A DNA stretch of 64,000 nt from Cavia porcellus (Eukaryota; Chordata; Mammalia; Rodentia; Caviidae), in assembly GCF_034190915.1 (NCBI RefSeq), contig NW_026947485.1, positions 51,880,019 through 51,944,018 on the forward strand, read 5' to 3'. The stretch's first letter is position 1. Each line of letters starts with the position of its first letter. The notes beneath the pieces were generated by a model, which saw only the letters and a program-made list of their open reading frames with translations, was not told the DNA's origin and did no database searches. Both the position numbers and the translations under genes were made by a program. This document shows positions 1 through 12,817 of this stretch, in pieces.

Positions 1-1384
1 TGGAAATAATTTTCAAAAACTAATACTGTATTAGATAGGAAACCCAAAACAGAATTCAATTTTGCTAGAATTTGATGATGTTGATGTCATCTGTTTCTAA
101 AGAAATGGACTTTATAACTTCCTTAAAGCTTTATTTTCTTTCATCAGTGGTCCTTCGTTCCTTGGAGTAAAATAATTGTGTATGGTACCAAACTGAAAAA
201 CTCTTAAAAATATGTTTCATCAGGAACATGCTGTTATTATGATTTTGAATATCAAAGGTGAGACAGTGAACTTTTAAACTTAAGATCTCAAGAATTTGGG
301 TTCTTTCCACTGAAAATATAGCTTGCAATTTGTCTCCACAGATGATTTAAATTAGTTATGTCTTTCCTAATTGTGAATCAGCTGATAATTTAGCTTTGAC
401 CAGAGTTATTAATTCTAACAAGCTTTAGTTATTTTAAAAATTAGGAGTTAGAGAAGCAAATGTGATCAGTTAATATTTTTCACTGCACAGAGATTTGCAT
501 ATTAAAAGTAAAAGTTCCAGAGACTTTAATCTGAGGAGGAACTCAGTATGTTGTGTGTACATGAAACTAGTGACAAAGAACAATAATTTTGAGATATGAG
601 TCTTTTCTACCCTCTTTTATATACATATGAATGAAATCTCCATGGTCTATTTAAATTGCACATTTTCAGATCATGATTTTGAAGTCACCTACCATTTGTA
701 AATTGTGAGGAAAAAACTAGAGCTCAAATGACAGCTTAGGTCTCTCAAATTCATCCCATGGCAACATTTGGAGTCTTGACTGTTGCCTTGATTTAGACTT
801 TGCAAAAAAGTTCGGTAAAACATTGCCAATTTCTTGGCTTATACAACATTACTTTAATGAGAGTTTTCAGATTGCTATTAAAAACTCAGCATACTTTTCA
901 TCTTATATTGCCTCACTAGCAAGTGCTCTTGAAGGTTAGCAATGGAGAAGCTGAAAAGTAGGGTGAACATTAGGAACACAAAATTTTAAGCACCTGCTCA
1001 AGGCTAACTATATGGCTTTACCTTGTGTCCTTTCATAGGCAACTGTGTTGCAATAGTCTTATCATTTGTCTTTATTTCTCTGGTTGAAGTTAACTCTAGT
1101 GGCAACATAGACAACAAGGATGGTCTAGAAGAGAAGTGGAAATAAAAAAGCCACTTCCTGAGCTCTAGGAATAAATCTTTGAATAAATATAGGAAGAACA
1201 AGAAAAAATTAGTCTGTCTCAAATTAAATGTAAGTACGATGTACTCTAAAAAGTGGATTATGACAAATACAAATCTTCCAACTTTTCTGGATTTTCCTGT
1301 AACAAAATGGTTTAGATTGATAAAAACTCCTTATCTAGAAGATTTCAACTTTCAAAGCTATCAGAATTTAATTATTATATTTTC
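1..1384. other. Unique AT-rich non-coding DNA
   Basis: No repeat family, splice-flanked exon or RNA gene is recognisable. Short open frames here (65-86 codons) are at the length expected by chance in AT-rich DNA and show no domain. A small inset around 480-560 is purine-rich but not repetitive. Confidence 0.5.
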
Positions 1385-2575
1385 TGTAGCACTGTTGGAA
1401 GGACCTGAAAAAAGTGGACTGTGCAAACTAATTAGTTAATGGAATGAAGAGAAAACCAACAGAATGAAAAAATATTTTGCCAGCTATTCTTCTGACAGAG
1501 GACTAATCTCTAAAATATATAAAAAATTAAGTAGAATTAGGCTTCCTAAAATAAAAGACTCAGTCAAGAAACGGGCAAGTGAAACGAACAGATACTTTAT
1601 AGAGGAAGAAACAAAAATAAGCATCAAATATGTAAAAAAAATGTTCAACATCCATGGTCTTTAGAAAAATGTAAATTAAAACAATGTCAAAATTTCATCT
1701 TCCTCCAGAAAGAATGGCTGTCAGAACAAATTTTTAAAACAATTTAAAGATGATACAATGGGGGTAGTGAAAAAGAACCCTTGCACATTCCTGATAGGAA
1801 TATAAACTAGTAGAGCCAATATGCCAGTCAGTATTGTAGAATTCCTAAAGAAATAAAATTAGGAATTCCTTATCACCCAGCTGTCCTCTTTCTAGATATC
1901 TTCCACAAAGACCTTAAGAGATCATAATACAAGGATACATGCAAAGCAGTGTTTGTTTATAACAGCACAATTCATAATAGCTAAATCCTGGAAACAGCTT
2001 GTACACCCATTAGTAAATGACTGCATAAAGAACATGTGGTATCTATATGCAATAGGATACTACTTAATTATAGAGAAAGACAAACTCGAGACATTTGTAG
2101 GATAATGAATCCAGTCGAAAAATATGAGTGAAATAAATGAGACATATAAGCTTAAATATCATATATATCTCCAATTTGAGTAAGAAAAAGAACAAAGAGA
2201 TTAATGAAGGGTGGAGAGAAAGACACAGGGGGACCAGACCTCTTGACAATGAAAAGGGGTCTAAGATACAAATGGTGAGAGATGAGGAGGAGATGGAGGG
2301 GAGCAAGTAGAATAAAGAAAAGCAATGTGCAGGAACCAAATAACCTCAAGGAATATAAACATTATATGGCATAAACATGAGCTAAAATTAATGATATCAA
2401 CAGGAAGGAAAATAGGGAAAGGAGAATTAGAGAACAAAAGAGAGAGAGAGAGAGAGAGAGAGAGGAGGAAAGGGCATTTAAAAACCCATACTGTATTGTG
2501 TACATAAACCCACACCCCAAAATGACTGTAAACTGCATGTATAGCAAATATGTACCAATAAAAAAAAGAAAGAAA
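1385..2575 (+). mobile_element. LINE-1 3' fragment (end of ORF2 plus 3'UTR)
   Basis: This is a 5'-truncated L1 copy. Positions 1440-1664 translate as a decayed ORF2 C-terminal region: a 66-codon frame begins at 1464 and includes ISKIYKKLSRIRLPKIKDS, the usual segment after the reverse transcriptase. Downstream the typical order continues in broken frames: the text about cattle of cysteine-rich C-terminal coding, then AACAGCACAATTCATAATAG (about 1962-1981), then GCAATAGGATACTACTTAAT (about 2049-2068). The latter matches the common L1 motif that encodes the last residues before the stop. The rest is purine-rich 3'UTR with an (AG)n run and an A-rich end at about 2560-2579. It is dead: several stops and frameshifts. 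Start is approximate; I did not find a target-site duplication. Confidence 0.85.
2439..2464. repeat. (AG)n microsatellite in L1 3'UTR
   Basis: A 26-bp pure AG dinucleotide run lies in the purine-rich L1 3'UTR and is followed by AGG-rich sequence. It produces serine/leucine or arginine/glutamate open frames that are not genes. Confidence 0.95.
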
Positions 2576-2662
2576 AAATAGTAGAGTTGTAGCCGGTGTG
2601 TTACTACTGGGATCTAATTAATTTCAGTTTTTGGACCTATCTAATGGGAGGAAGGGGGATCG

Positions 2663-2669
2663 CTTTCTT

Positions 2670-2701
<32 letters not shown>

Positions 2702-2750
2702 TTTCTTTCTTTCTTTCTTTCTTTCTTTTTTCTTTCTTTCTTCCTTTCCT
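2663..2750. repeat. (CTTT)n microsatellite, expanded SINE tail
   Basis: About 88 bp of CTTT units with a few TTTTT and CTTCC interruptions. It sits at the 3' end of the minus-strand SINE that follows, so on that strand it is an (AAAG)n expansion of the SINE A-tail. Confidence 0.92.
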
Positions 2751-2945
2751 CACAGTTGGGGGGAATTGAACCCAGGGTCTTCCTACTGAGCTCCATTCTG
2801 GTCCTATTTTCTATCTTCTGAAATTTTGAGATGAGGTCATGTTAAGGTAACGTGTTTTCCAGGCTGAAATAGAACAGGATAGGATATTCTTCTCTCAGTC
2901 TTTCAGAGTGCTGGAATTTTAGTTGTGTGTCATATGCTTGGTTTG
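2751..2945 (-). mobile_element. B1-ID composite SINE
   Basis: Read on the minus strand, a 7SL-related B1 part (reverse complement of AGAGTGCTGGAATTTTAG and of the CAGGCTGAAAT region) is followed by a tRNA-Ala-derived ID part (reverse complement of GAATTGAACCCAGGGTC and ACTGAGCTCCA), then the (AAAG)n tail. The ID part goes from the box-A-like GAGCTCAGTA almost directly to the box-B-like GGGTTCAATTCC, so the anticodon arm is missing. The same deletion occurs at 19530-19722 and 10235-10376, which identifies one B1-dID-like family rather than separate damage. Confidence 0.8.
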
Positions 2946-3520
2946 ATTAATCATTTTTTAAAATTTCATGCCTATTGGAAAATTGATGGCTCTATGACAT
3001 AATTTTAAAAACTATGATGGGGACAGTGCAGAAATTTAAACAAGAGAAAGAAGAGTCCACATTTGTTTAGAGATACATAAACCAATAGATATTTGCTATT
3101 AAATTTAATAATGGAAGTGGAAAACAGAAGAATAGAAAGACATGTAATTTTGGTACTTTAACTTAGTCCAATCCCTCCTTGTTCCTGTAATCACTCAAAA
3201 AATACACAATTAAAATAGGTGTAAAATAGTGGACTCATATACAAATTTATGGAATTCATGGCTTTTTAAGTAACAAGCAAAACTACAGGGAAGAAAATTG
3301 GATTAGAATCTTAAGTTTTTCTCATTTCTCTTTTTCTTTCATATAGTTTCTGTGGTATTAGCAAGTCAATTTGGAAAGATAGGAGTGGAGAGTAGTATCA
3401 TGAACACAGTCTAAGTGGTAAAGTACATCGAGGAATAAACTAGATGAAATAGGATTTAAAATCATGATTTGGTTGTATATACACTCTGCTCTTGTTATCA
3501 TATTATACTCATTTTCAAAA
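2946..3520. other. Unique AT-rich DNA
   Basis: Nothing recognisable: no SINE or LINE landmarks, and no open frame worth naming. Confidence 0.45.
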
Positions 3521-3690
3521 ATTTATTTTTATATTCATTTATTAATATATTAACTCAAAAAGTAATCGTCTACCAACTATGTGCCAGCACAAAATATGCT
3601 GAGATAGAATGACGAGGAAGACCAGGCCCCATCTCCCAGAAGCATGCTGTGGGGTTGAATAATACTAGATTCCACGTCCTTTGTTACAGT
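3521..3690 (-). mobile_element. L2 3' end fragment (ancient LINE)
   Basis: The stretch with TATTCATTTATTAATATATT followed by CAACTATGTGCCAGCAC and then GACGAGGAAGACCAGGCCCC has the order of an L2 3' end in reverse orientation (tail repeat, tatgtgccaggcac motif, then the ggagctcacag area). It is strongly diverged, so edges are rough and it could extend further. Confidence 0.5.
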
Positions 3691-6600
3691 GGCAAGTGTC
3701 AGTATCGTATGACATAATTATAATCTGACAAAGAAACTAAGTATCATATAATCAAGCAATGTCTTTCAGTGCATATCCACTCCATGATGCTCGGCTGCTA
3801 CCAAAATTTTTACTCACAAATGCTCCTTGCTAGCATTTTCAAAAGATGAAAAATATCTACACACTAAATATGAACCCCAATTCATTCCAGATATTATTTT
3901 ATGTAGAATTAGGGTGTGAAAATATTAGCCTAGAGAATGACAAATGAATGTACCTGCATACAATTGTGCGTTCTATATTTTAGTGCTTAACCACTTGGCT
4001 ATAACATCTGTACATTAACTAAATAACATCTCAAGGGGAGCTGGAGATAGAAGCCTTGATGTCTACTGATTGTGCATGTGTGAGTTGTGCTCTCAAAGGA
4101 TGGTCCTTAAAAACTCCCTGCTGGAAGCTATTGTGCATATTGTAAAGGGACTGTTGCTAAGTGCCAATTGAGCTAGTACTGTATACTTGCCATTTAAAAA
4201 GAAGATTTCATACCACTTGATTATGTTAAATAGAAATGTTTGAAACTTATACAGAATTACATCAAAATGGCACAGTAGTTATATGTCTAAAGAGCTGCAG
4301 CTACTCTATGCCATAACTAATGTCAATCCTTCTGGTAGATGGTTTAATGTGAGAACTGTCACAGAATGTATTATATGAGAAACATAGAAAGCCTTGGAAT
4401 AGTGAGCCCATAATGTATACTGTAATAGAATTTAAACCCATATTTTTAAGTATACACAATGAAGTCTAAACTTACTGTGTGTATGTTCTAGGGTCAAAGT
4501 GCTATGCTTGGTACTGTGCGTGGCTCTTGTGGGCTAATAATGTATGTTCCTCTTAAGAAATTTTTCTGCAAGTTTCATCTCTTCAGAAACTCTAAAATTT
4601 TCATCTAATTCCAGGTAGCAGGAAAATTCTTGCAATCTTTTAAGTGGGACTTTTTCATTAACGAATTCTATTTTCAGTGGGTATGTATTCTTCTATCTGT
4701 AGTTATAAATGCATCAATAAACACATATAGATGCAGTATAAACATCCCATTTTATAAAAATAAACAGAACGGGGAAGACAGTAAAGCCTCTAGCTCTATG
4801 TTCTATTTCTTTAATGGTCCTCATTAAAATAACAAAGAGGATAATTATGCTTTTAGTAGAAAATTTATAAATATGGCAGCAGTAGACCAGGCAGTTTGAT
4901 GAAATCCGGGAAGATGAAACATGATGGAGGGAAAATGGACAGAAAGAAAAGTCAGAGAGCACAGGTCTAGGTATGGGTGCAGCTTCCCAAGAGTCCAGGA
5001 GAAAGGCTAAACCCAGACTGATCAAATAGGTACACAACATTGGAACTCTACGTCAGTGAAGTTTTTGTGTTTTTGTTTGTTTGTTTGTTTGCTTGCTTTT
5101 TTTTTTAGAGAAACAAAACAACATCAGTGAGTAATAAGACAGTCATCAGGTCATAAGATCTTCAGGATCCTCTTCTCTCTTTCAGTTGTTTTTCATTCTT
5201 GAAAGATAAAAGCTCCAGCTTTAATGCATTCTTTTAAAAACAGAGACGAATATAGAGCTGAGAAGAATTTTATTATGTGAACCCTAGGAGAAAAAAGAAA
5301 CATAAGTTTAACTTCTCTTAAATCCTATTACCATCATGACCAACTGGGAAGGTAGAAAAGGCACATGCAGTATGCCCAGGAAGAAAACACAAAATCATCC
5401 ACTTTAATGGGAAGCCTTCCTGAATACAGACTGACTGTGGGAAGCACTTCCGCCTGCTAACCTGTCCACCACATCTACTGGGCCTGTTCAACACAGCGCT
5501 ACCCTCAGGATCCCTCCTCCCCACAGGATTTCTGTCTCCAATTTAAAGAGAGCCTTAATTTTAGAGAACTGACCAGTCTCCTTTAAGGAAATGAACATTT
5601 ACTCAATACACTAATCAGCATATACCACTTCACCAAAAGGAACATCACTATTCTGTCTTATATAATACTAGAAGGAAAACATGTATACCAATCAATTCAG
5701 TCCTTCATTTACAAATATGAATTTAAAAACATGCTCATCAGATGTTAATGAAAACTCAAGGATTTGAAAGGGAAAGATCCGTTTGAACACACAGGTAAGT
5801 CTGGATATGAAAGTATCTCACAAGCTACTATAAAAAAAGATAACTAAATGAAATCTCAGGAACTTAAAGTGCAGTTATAAAATTCAAACAGAGAGGCCAC
5901 TGAACTACTAAATAAAGAGCTTCACAGAAACACCTGCCAACCAGAGTTGAGTGAGAAGCTTAAAGAAATATCTTGGAATTTAAAATCATACAAGCACTAT
6001 AGAAATCAGTAGAATTTGTTTAAAAAGCTAAAACTAGAAATTTTGATTGAGCCAGCATCCCCCTTCCATGTATCATCCCCGAAAAGATAAGGTCACCATA
6101 TTACAGTTGCCACATGCATACACATATTTATAAGAGCACAAACTCTTCTAAGAAGGAAGCACTTATATTTAATACTCATTGAATGAACTAAAGTTCTATA
6201 ATTTGTCATTGTGAAATACAAAGAGCACCACTAATATCATAGTAAATTTTATAAACAGATCTTTACTCCAGTAGCCAGGCTCACTTGCCACTTTATCCAA
6301 TCTTCTGTCTCAGTAGGAATCTACAAACATGCTATGATTTTCTGTTGAAAAAGAGTCTTACGTGAAAAAATGTCAAGGTCCATCATAGACGTAATGGTGC
6401 GAAGTTGGTAAAATCCAAAAGAGGTTGATGCTCCCCTAGTAGTCAAGTCAAACAGCATACAATGAAAATAAAACTGGAAAAATTCATCTTCATGACTTAT
6501 CCATTAGTTCACAATAGTAGGTTACCTGGACTATAAATCACCAGTATGGGACAACTTAATGGAAAGATACAGGTTAATCACGAACCCAGTATATCTTGCA

Positions 6601-7294
6601 TGATTTATGTGAAAAGATCACATCTCAAAGAAAACACTGGGACTGAAAGAGTCAACAAAGAACAAGCATCTATTTTTGTGTAACCTAAACCATACTTGCT
6701 CAGAACCATTTTGGTAATAGAGCCACCAATGTTATCTGAAAAACAATTATTTGCCTATAATAATCTGTAACAAGAGTGGCCTATCCATAATAGTCTTCAA
6801 CTATTATAGATTGTGCAACATGTATTTCCACATTTGCAAAGCAACAGAAGATTCAAGGCTTGGAGAGAGGGACAAGGAAGAATCCCAGAACAATTTGAGG
6901 AAACATGCCCTCAACTCCCTTTTTTCTGAATGTCACATTTCAGTTGAAAAATATATTTTTCCTCTTGTTTTCTGCTTTGTTTTGTTTAAAAACTGCATTT
7001 CTTCTTCTCACATAGAGAATATCTATTTTTTAAATATGGTGAGCTAAAACACGGACCTCACTTAAGGAGCTACCTTTCTTTATTCTTGGATATTGCGTAG
7101 CACAAATGTCACTCCTGAGTTCTGGTGGAACAAACTATGCTCAATAATGGGCAGCAACTTAGCTGGCACCCATGATATTCTAAAAGTAAAAATCCTTGTC
7201 TTGTAAATCGAACATGATCATATTGAGCTACATATTGGTGCATAAATCATTGTTCACAGATGTGAATATATACTTTTCCACATATACCAGAAAA
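3691..7294. other. Unique AT-rich DNA with A-rich patches
   Basis: I recognise no clear element. A T-rich (GTTT)n patch is at 5071-5106. The A-rich stretch at about 5700-6010 resembles very old LINE coding sequence in composition but gives no residue match I can defend. Open frames of 65-108 codons (for example 4714-5040 and 5318-5524 on the minus strand) have no domain, signal peptide or splice context. Confidence 0.4.
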
Positions 7295-7830
7295 AGTTAC
7301 ACAAATTATTAGAGCATTGGTCATAATAGCAAAAGTCTGAAAAAACTCAAATGTATATCAATTAGGGAATGGAAAAACAAATTTAAATATGTTTACAATG
7401 GAATTTTTTGCAACAGTGATAAGAAATACTCCGCAGTTACATGTTATATGCAATCATATGGGTGAATTTTAGGAATGTATATTGAAAAATAAAATTTAAA
7501 AGTCACCAAGTCTCAGAATAGTTCATATCATGTTTTCATGAATCTCAACTAGACAATATAATATTTATTCATCAATCACATGTGCTAAAGATAATGTTTA
7601 AAAATAGATAACTAATGATAAATACAGAATTCAGCATGAAGTTAGTTATTTCTGGGAGTGAAGAGGGAGAATGAAGAACATGTAATTGCATGCCAAGCTA
7701 CTGGCAACAATTTATTCATAGTTTGTGCACTTGGGTCACAGGTGTATAATGTAACATTATTGTTTATGTTACATGTGCTTGTTTGCATATGTCAACCATT
7801 ATATTTAAGAGACAATGAAGAAAATGGGTT
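7295..7830 (+). mobile_element. L1M-type LINE-1 3' end
   Basis: The run CATAATAGCAAAAGTCTGAA, then ATCAATTAGGGAATGGA, then ACAATGGAATTTTTTGC, then TGGGTGAATTTTAGGAATG follows the order of the last ORF2 codons and 3'UTR of old mammalian L1 (L1M/L1ME group). The gene is riddled with stops. It ends near the TTTAAGAGACAATG region, where the tail has decayed. Confidence 0.75.
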
Positions 7831-10234
7831 GAGCTATGCTTGAAGGGTGGTTTGATAAAATATGTTAAGGAAGCTAAATTAAATAATAAATAGATATATT
7901 TAAAGCTGAGCTTCTCAGAGATCTCAGTGTAATACTTTTCATTATGACTATCAGAATGGAGATGTTTCTTAATCAAATCCTCAAAAGGGAAACTAATTTA
8001 ATAGTCATTAAGAATGCCTCTCTCCATCCAAAGTCCTCTATCATCAGCCCAGCCACACTATCTAAAAGTGTACTATTACTTGTTCCTTTAGTGCATGAAG
8101 CATCTATTAGAACACTGGAGCATTATAAACATTTTTGGATAAGTTAATATGCTGTTCAGTAGTCTTGTAGTGCACAGGAGTTTAACTGACATAACAGATC
8201 ACTTTTTAAATAGAGTCTATAGTTGAGGAAGCCGGCTATGGGGCAGGCATGTTTAACTCTTTAAGAAAAGCACATATTGGAGTCTAGGGAATGGTGAACT
8301 AGAACTCATAGGCCATGTTCCTGTTGGTAAATGGGTGTTTAGTATGAGGTCAGGGAATCTCCCAAAAAGGAGAAGGCAGGACAGGTTCTTCTGGCTTACT
8401 CAATGGCTGACACTTGTTTTTACTTTGCACCCTTAGTTGTTGCTTTTTGATTCCTTGGTTGCTGTATTTTTGGTTTCTTGTTGTTACATACCAATCATGC
8501 TTCAACCAGTTGTATTGTAGCAGATCCTGTCAGAATCTGTCATATCCTCTCAGACCATTCTAAGCTCCACTTTCCCTTTGGATGCAGTTACTGCATATAC
8601 AGTAATATCCCACCATGAGCCCCAGTGTGTGTCTCTGCCTGAGACCATATTCACCTGGTATTCAGGGAAAGCCCAGGCTGTATTATTTTTTAAACATGCA
8701 AGAGTTGTCGAGTGAAGGAAGATAGCTAAATACTCAAGCTTCTACTTTACAGGTAGATTTACATTGTCTTTCTGAAGATTTCAGGTAGATAGAGCTCACA
8801 GTAATAATCTGCCCATTAACACATCTCCTTTATAACCTTCTCATTTACTTATCCTTACACTGTGTTTTCTGGGATCACCTCCATCTGTTTTTTAGAAGAC
8901 AGCAAATGAATCCCACGTATTCGGGTTCAGTTTTATTTTTCAAAATTTTTTTCTTCACCTTTAAATGTGTCAAGTAGCAAGTATTATGGGAAAAGAAAAT
9001 GCTACAGTGAATCTTAGAGGCTGCTGCAGTATATTATAAGCATGGTATATAATTACGGTACCCATACTGCAACGTATTTATATAAAAATCTTTAATCAAT
9101 ACTATTTCTTTCACTCCTTCTACTACCAGGGCAAAGACTTACCATATTGCACAAGATAAAGTTATTTCTGCTGCAGGCAGGTTACTTATCATTAAGCCTC
9201 AACTGTCAAACTCAATACAGAAAAATCTAGAAGCCAGTCCCTGAGTGACTGTTTTGAAGCTGTGGTACATGGGAGGAGGGCGTGAAAGTATGAAAATGAG
9301 AAGGAGGAGGAAGATCATGCCTTTCTAATCAAGAGCTGGTGCTTTGCAGCATTGTCACCTTCTCCACATGTCAGGAGAGGAGGGTTTTTCTAATCACTAA
9401 TGATCTTTGAAGAGTTCAACAAGCAACTCTCCCTTGTATTTTGTGAAATTTGAGCACTACTGTCTCACATATGAAAAGATGTGTAGCTAACCAACTGCAC
9501 TCTGCTAAGTCACACTAAATACGTGTCTAGGGCACTGGGCAGTTTAATACTATGGTATCTGTACAGCCATTTGGATGTTTTCTTTCAGAGAGTGAAAAGT
9601 GAAATAGTGGTGCTTAGGGCACAGACACAACAAGCAATGGCATTCTCTTGGGCAGACAGTTTAACCGTTCACCCCAGCTGGGAACCTATGACTATTCAAA
9701 TATATACTACTGTTTGTAATGGATCTAACAGCCTCTGGCCAGTGAGTTCAGAATTAATTTATCCTGGCAATTTCACAAGAAAAATGACACAGTAACCAGA
9801 ATTCTCTCAGACTCCCTAAGCAGCTAGAGAATCCATGCTGAATACATTGAGATTTCTACAGAGGTGACAGGGAAACTATAGGACATTGTCTCCTCTGACC
9901 TCTCAGCAATATCAGGTCACTCAACCATGCCAGCAAGGATCCATGACACAGAAACGTAGAGAAATTAGAAACCTGACCTTCTGAAAATGGTGGCATATAC
10001 ATTTGATAAGGTCAGAGAAAAATCTTGAACAGAGATACACTAAAGCCTTGGACCTCCTTTCTGGATCTGTCCTGAGAACAAACCTATACTGACAAATGTA
10101 GCTTTCTTGATCACCCAATCAAGGATATCAAAATACATCTCAGAACAGCTCTTGTCTCTTTTATATACATTGAAAACAAGAAATGAATGAACAGCTCTGT
10201 GTGATTTGGGGTACACAAAATTGAAGACCAATAT
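7831..10234. other. Unique DNA, some moderate-GC patches
   Basis: The part from about 8210 to 8690 is richer in GC and unlike its flanks. It may be an unrecognised LTR or old conserved DNA, but no diagnostic motif is visible. Open frames such as 9523-9795 (90 codons) have no known domain. Confidence 0.4.
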
Positions 10235-10376
10235 TATACTCTAGGAGGATGAATCAGGAAGATCACAACTTAGTGCTTAGGGAAACTCAATCTCAAAATA
10301 AAAATTAGAAAAGAACTGGAGATATAGCATAGTATAAAATCTTTGGGTTCACTCTCCAGTACTGCAGTGGAAAAAT
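10235..10376 (+). mobile_element. B1-ID composite SINE (degenerate)
   Basis: The left part GGAGGATGAATCAGGAAGATC and CTCAATCTCAAAATAAAAA is the right half of a B1. The right part GGAGATATAGCATAGTA then GGGTTCACTCTCCAGTACTG is an ID unit lacking the anticodon arm. It has the same order and deletion as the copies at 2751-2945 and 19530-19722. Confidence 0.68.
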
Positions 10377-11100
10377 AACACCAAGATGTGAGTGAGGAAA
10401 TTTATAGATGAGTGATTACTGTGATGTGGTATGGTTCAAAAGTCTTAAGTGATAATAATGACAATTTCTATACAAACAAACTATGGGCTAGTATTTCCAC
10501 TTACAACTGCTTTTATTCCTTTACACTGAGTGCTGTACTTGAGCTAACTCATATTGCATAAGGAAGGCTGATTCTGCACATCCGTTCCAAATCCTATATT
10601 CAGTGATATCAGATGAGTATTTTGAAGTTGACCATAGCAGCAGTATTTATATCGCAGAAATAAAAGCAAGGGCAAAAATTTTAAATCACAATTCTATCTT
10701 ACTTGAGGTGATTGCTAAATATTTATAAGTATATAACCACTGTGTTGAAATACAAAATGAAAACAAGCAGAAGTGATCAGCACAGAAGTGACAAGCGTCT
10801 TGCCTTTGGTCAGGGAATCATCTCACTCAACACATTGGTCATTTTCAGCTTGGGATCAAGGGCAAATGTTGCATATTTAAAAGCCAGTGTTTTTTTATCT
10901 GGTAAACATCCCATTTTCCATTCCCATAGGTTATTTGAGGTCTAATTGGTAAAAAAAGTATAAAATATGAAGTTTTAACATATCCATTAATGTTAATATT
11001 ATCACAATTAAGCTAATGAACGTATTCACCACATCTTATACTTACTTCTGTGTCTGAGTGTGCTTGTATGCTGAGACCATTTGAAATCTACTCTTAGCTG
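10377..11100. other. Unique AT-rich DNA
   Basis: No repeat or gene landmark seen. The 77-codon frame at 10712-10945 has no recognisable domain. Confidence 0.45.
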
Positions 11101-11610
11101 ATTTTAAGAACACAATAAATTATTATTTGATATGGTCACCATGCTGTGCATCAGGTCTCCAGAACTTAGTGTTCCTCCATGCCTAAAACCTCATACCCTT
11201 TAACCAATCTCATCCATTTTCTCTGCCCTTCAGCCTCTGCTGACCACCACTCTGCTCTCTGCTTCTTTTTTGATTACTTTCACCATTTTGTATATAAGTG
11301 ACATCACCTGTTATGGTATCCTTGAGGTGCATCCATGTTCACTCAAATGATAACATTTCCTTCTCTGCAAGATTGAAAAATGTTTGATTTTATGTACATA
11401 TATACCCTACATGTTCTTTATCCATTTATCAGTAAAAGCTGTCCTTGTTTCCTTATTTTGGTTACTGTGAATAATGTAGATGTGAACACTGAAGCAGACA
11501 TTTCACTTCCAGTTACTGACTTCATTTCCTCTGGCTATATAACCAGAAGTGGGGTTGCTGAATCATATGGTAGTTATAAACCTAATTTTTGAGTAATTCC
11601 CACCAACAGT
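11101..11610 (-). mobile_element. L1M-type 3'UTR fragment, antisense
   Basis: On the plus strand the text reads in the order typical of an inverted L1M 3' end: CATTTTGTATATAAGTGACA, TTTATCCATTTATCAGTAAA, GGTTACTGTGAATAATGTAG, TCCTCTGGCTATATAACCAG, GGGTTGCTGAATCATATGGT and finally a decayed TTCCCACCAACAGTG. These are well-known landmarks of mammalian L1M elements. The open frame at 11380-11592 is a by-product of this sequence. Confidence 0.88.
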
Positions 11611-11774
11611 GTAAATATCTGATTTTCAAAAACCAAGTCAATAAGCCAGTCTCAGCAAGACTCATGACATCCCTCATGTAAAATTGTCATGCCATCTGTC
11701 CTTTGTATCTTACAGGCTTGAGATGGAATTTCAGATAAATGACATGTGTGAAAGATCAATAAGAAGGTACATAG

Positions 11775-11841
11775 GCTGGGAAGGTAGCTGTAGTAGAGTA
11801 CTTGCCAAGCATTCATAAGACCCTGAGTTCAGTCCCCAGTA

Positions 11842-11880
<39 letters not shown>
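11775..11880 (+). mobile_element. ID SINE with (CA)n tail
   Basis: GGCTGGGAAGGTAGCTGTAG with TAGAGTACTTGCCAAGCATT and GAGTTCAGTCCCCAGTATC is a full-length tRNA-Ala-type ID unit of the older type, anticodon region present. Its tail is a 38-bp (CA)n run. Confidence 0.82.
11843..11880. repeat. (CA)n microsatellite
   Basis: Nineteen pure CA units directly follow the ID SINE box B and acceptor region, replacing its A-tail. It ends at AATAATAATG. Confidence 0.97.
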
Positions 11881-11882
<2 letters not shown>

Positions 11883-12689
11883 TAATAATGTACATATAAT
11901 TCTAGAATGCGTAAATACATTATATAATATGTGTGTGTGCTTGGAATATTTATATGTAACAGCTTGCCAATAATGGTTAAGAGCAGATCCTTAGTATGTA
12001 TCTATTGCTGTCTCAAGTGTCTACAAGTAATCTTTTCACCATCAACCATATGACATGAATTTATTACTATATTTTACATAGGTGAAAGGGAAGCTATGTC
12101 AACATTAAATGATCACACTCTTAGGAAGCAGAAGGGCTCAAATGGTAAATTTAAACATTTTAGTTTCAGACCCTAATCTCTGAATCATTACAGATATTCC
12201 ACATTTATGTTCTAAAAATACCGGAGATGGTATATCTAAAGGTAAGCTATAAGTAGTTTTATCAGAAAATTATTGCTATAAGAGTTAAACCTTAATTTCT
12301 GTATTGAAATCTGTATATATGAGCCTCAAAATATCAAAATTAAAATTCTTAAACACAACAGAAATTTTCTGTCCAAATTTCATATTACAAATATTAATTC
12401 CAGGAAAAGTATCACATGTGAAGTTTCAGGACTCTTTAGCAACAAGAAAAAGTTGTTTTCTTCCTTTGTAAATGAATGTGGTTATATTATCAAATATTTG
12501 GGGAGGAAAAGAAAAAAGTCTCACTCAAAGTCAGTCTTATTGCATCAGTGGCTTTGTATATTCAGATTTTCTCATTTTGCAAATCAATTTAAAAGCAGTG
12601 TTGATCCTAGATTGTGTGTAATCTTATGTGCATTTTTAGCTTATTAGTTCAGTGAAAACATTTTTTATCTTGCTAAAGCTATAAATGTT
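11881..12689. other. Unique AT-rich DNA
   Basis: No recognisable element. The small frame at 12453-12647 has no domain. Confidence 0.45.
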
Positions 12690-12817
12690 AATTCATCATA
12701 TTTTTTTTAAAACGTTTTCCTTTTTATCGGTACCAAGGATCGAACTCACAACTGCCTGATTGCAAGGCAGGTGCTTATGCCGCTGAGCTAAATTCCCAGC
12801 CCCCAAATCATCATATT
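12690..12817 (-). mobile_element. Young ID SINE with target-site duplication
   Basis: The SINE body spans about 12704-12804 on the minus strand: T-rich tail, TTTTTATCGGTACC, GATCGAACTCAC (box B), TTGCAAGGCAGG (anticodon arm), GCTGAGCTAAATT (box A) and CCCAGCCCCC. Flanks AATTCATCATATTT (12690-12703) and AAATCATCATATTT (12805-12817) form a near-perfect target-site duplication, so the insertion is fairly recent. It belongs to the subfamily with the GGCATAAG D-loop. Confidence 0.95.

Noticed and set aside
2261..2547. Serine/leucine-rich minus-strand frames and the complementary Arg/Glu frame
   Set aside because: They come from the (AG)n run and purine-rich L1 3'UTR.
4714..5040. 108-codon minus-strand frame as a gene
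   Set aside because: AT-rich, no domain, no signal of splicing or conservation, and overlapped by a plus-strand frame.
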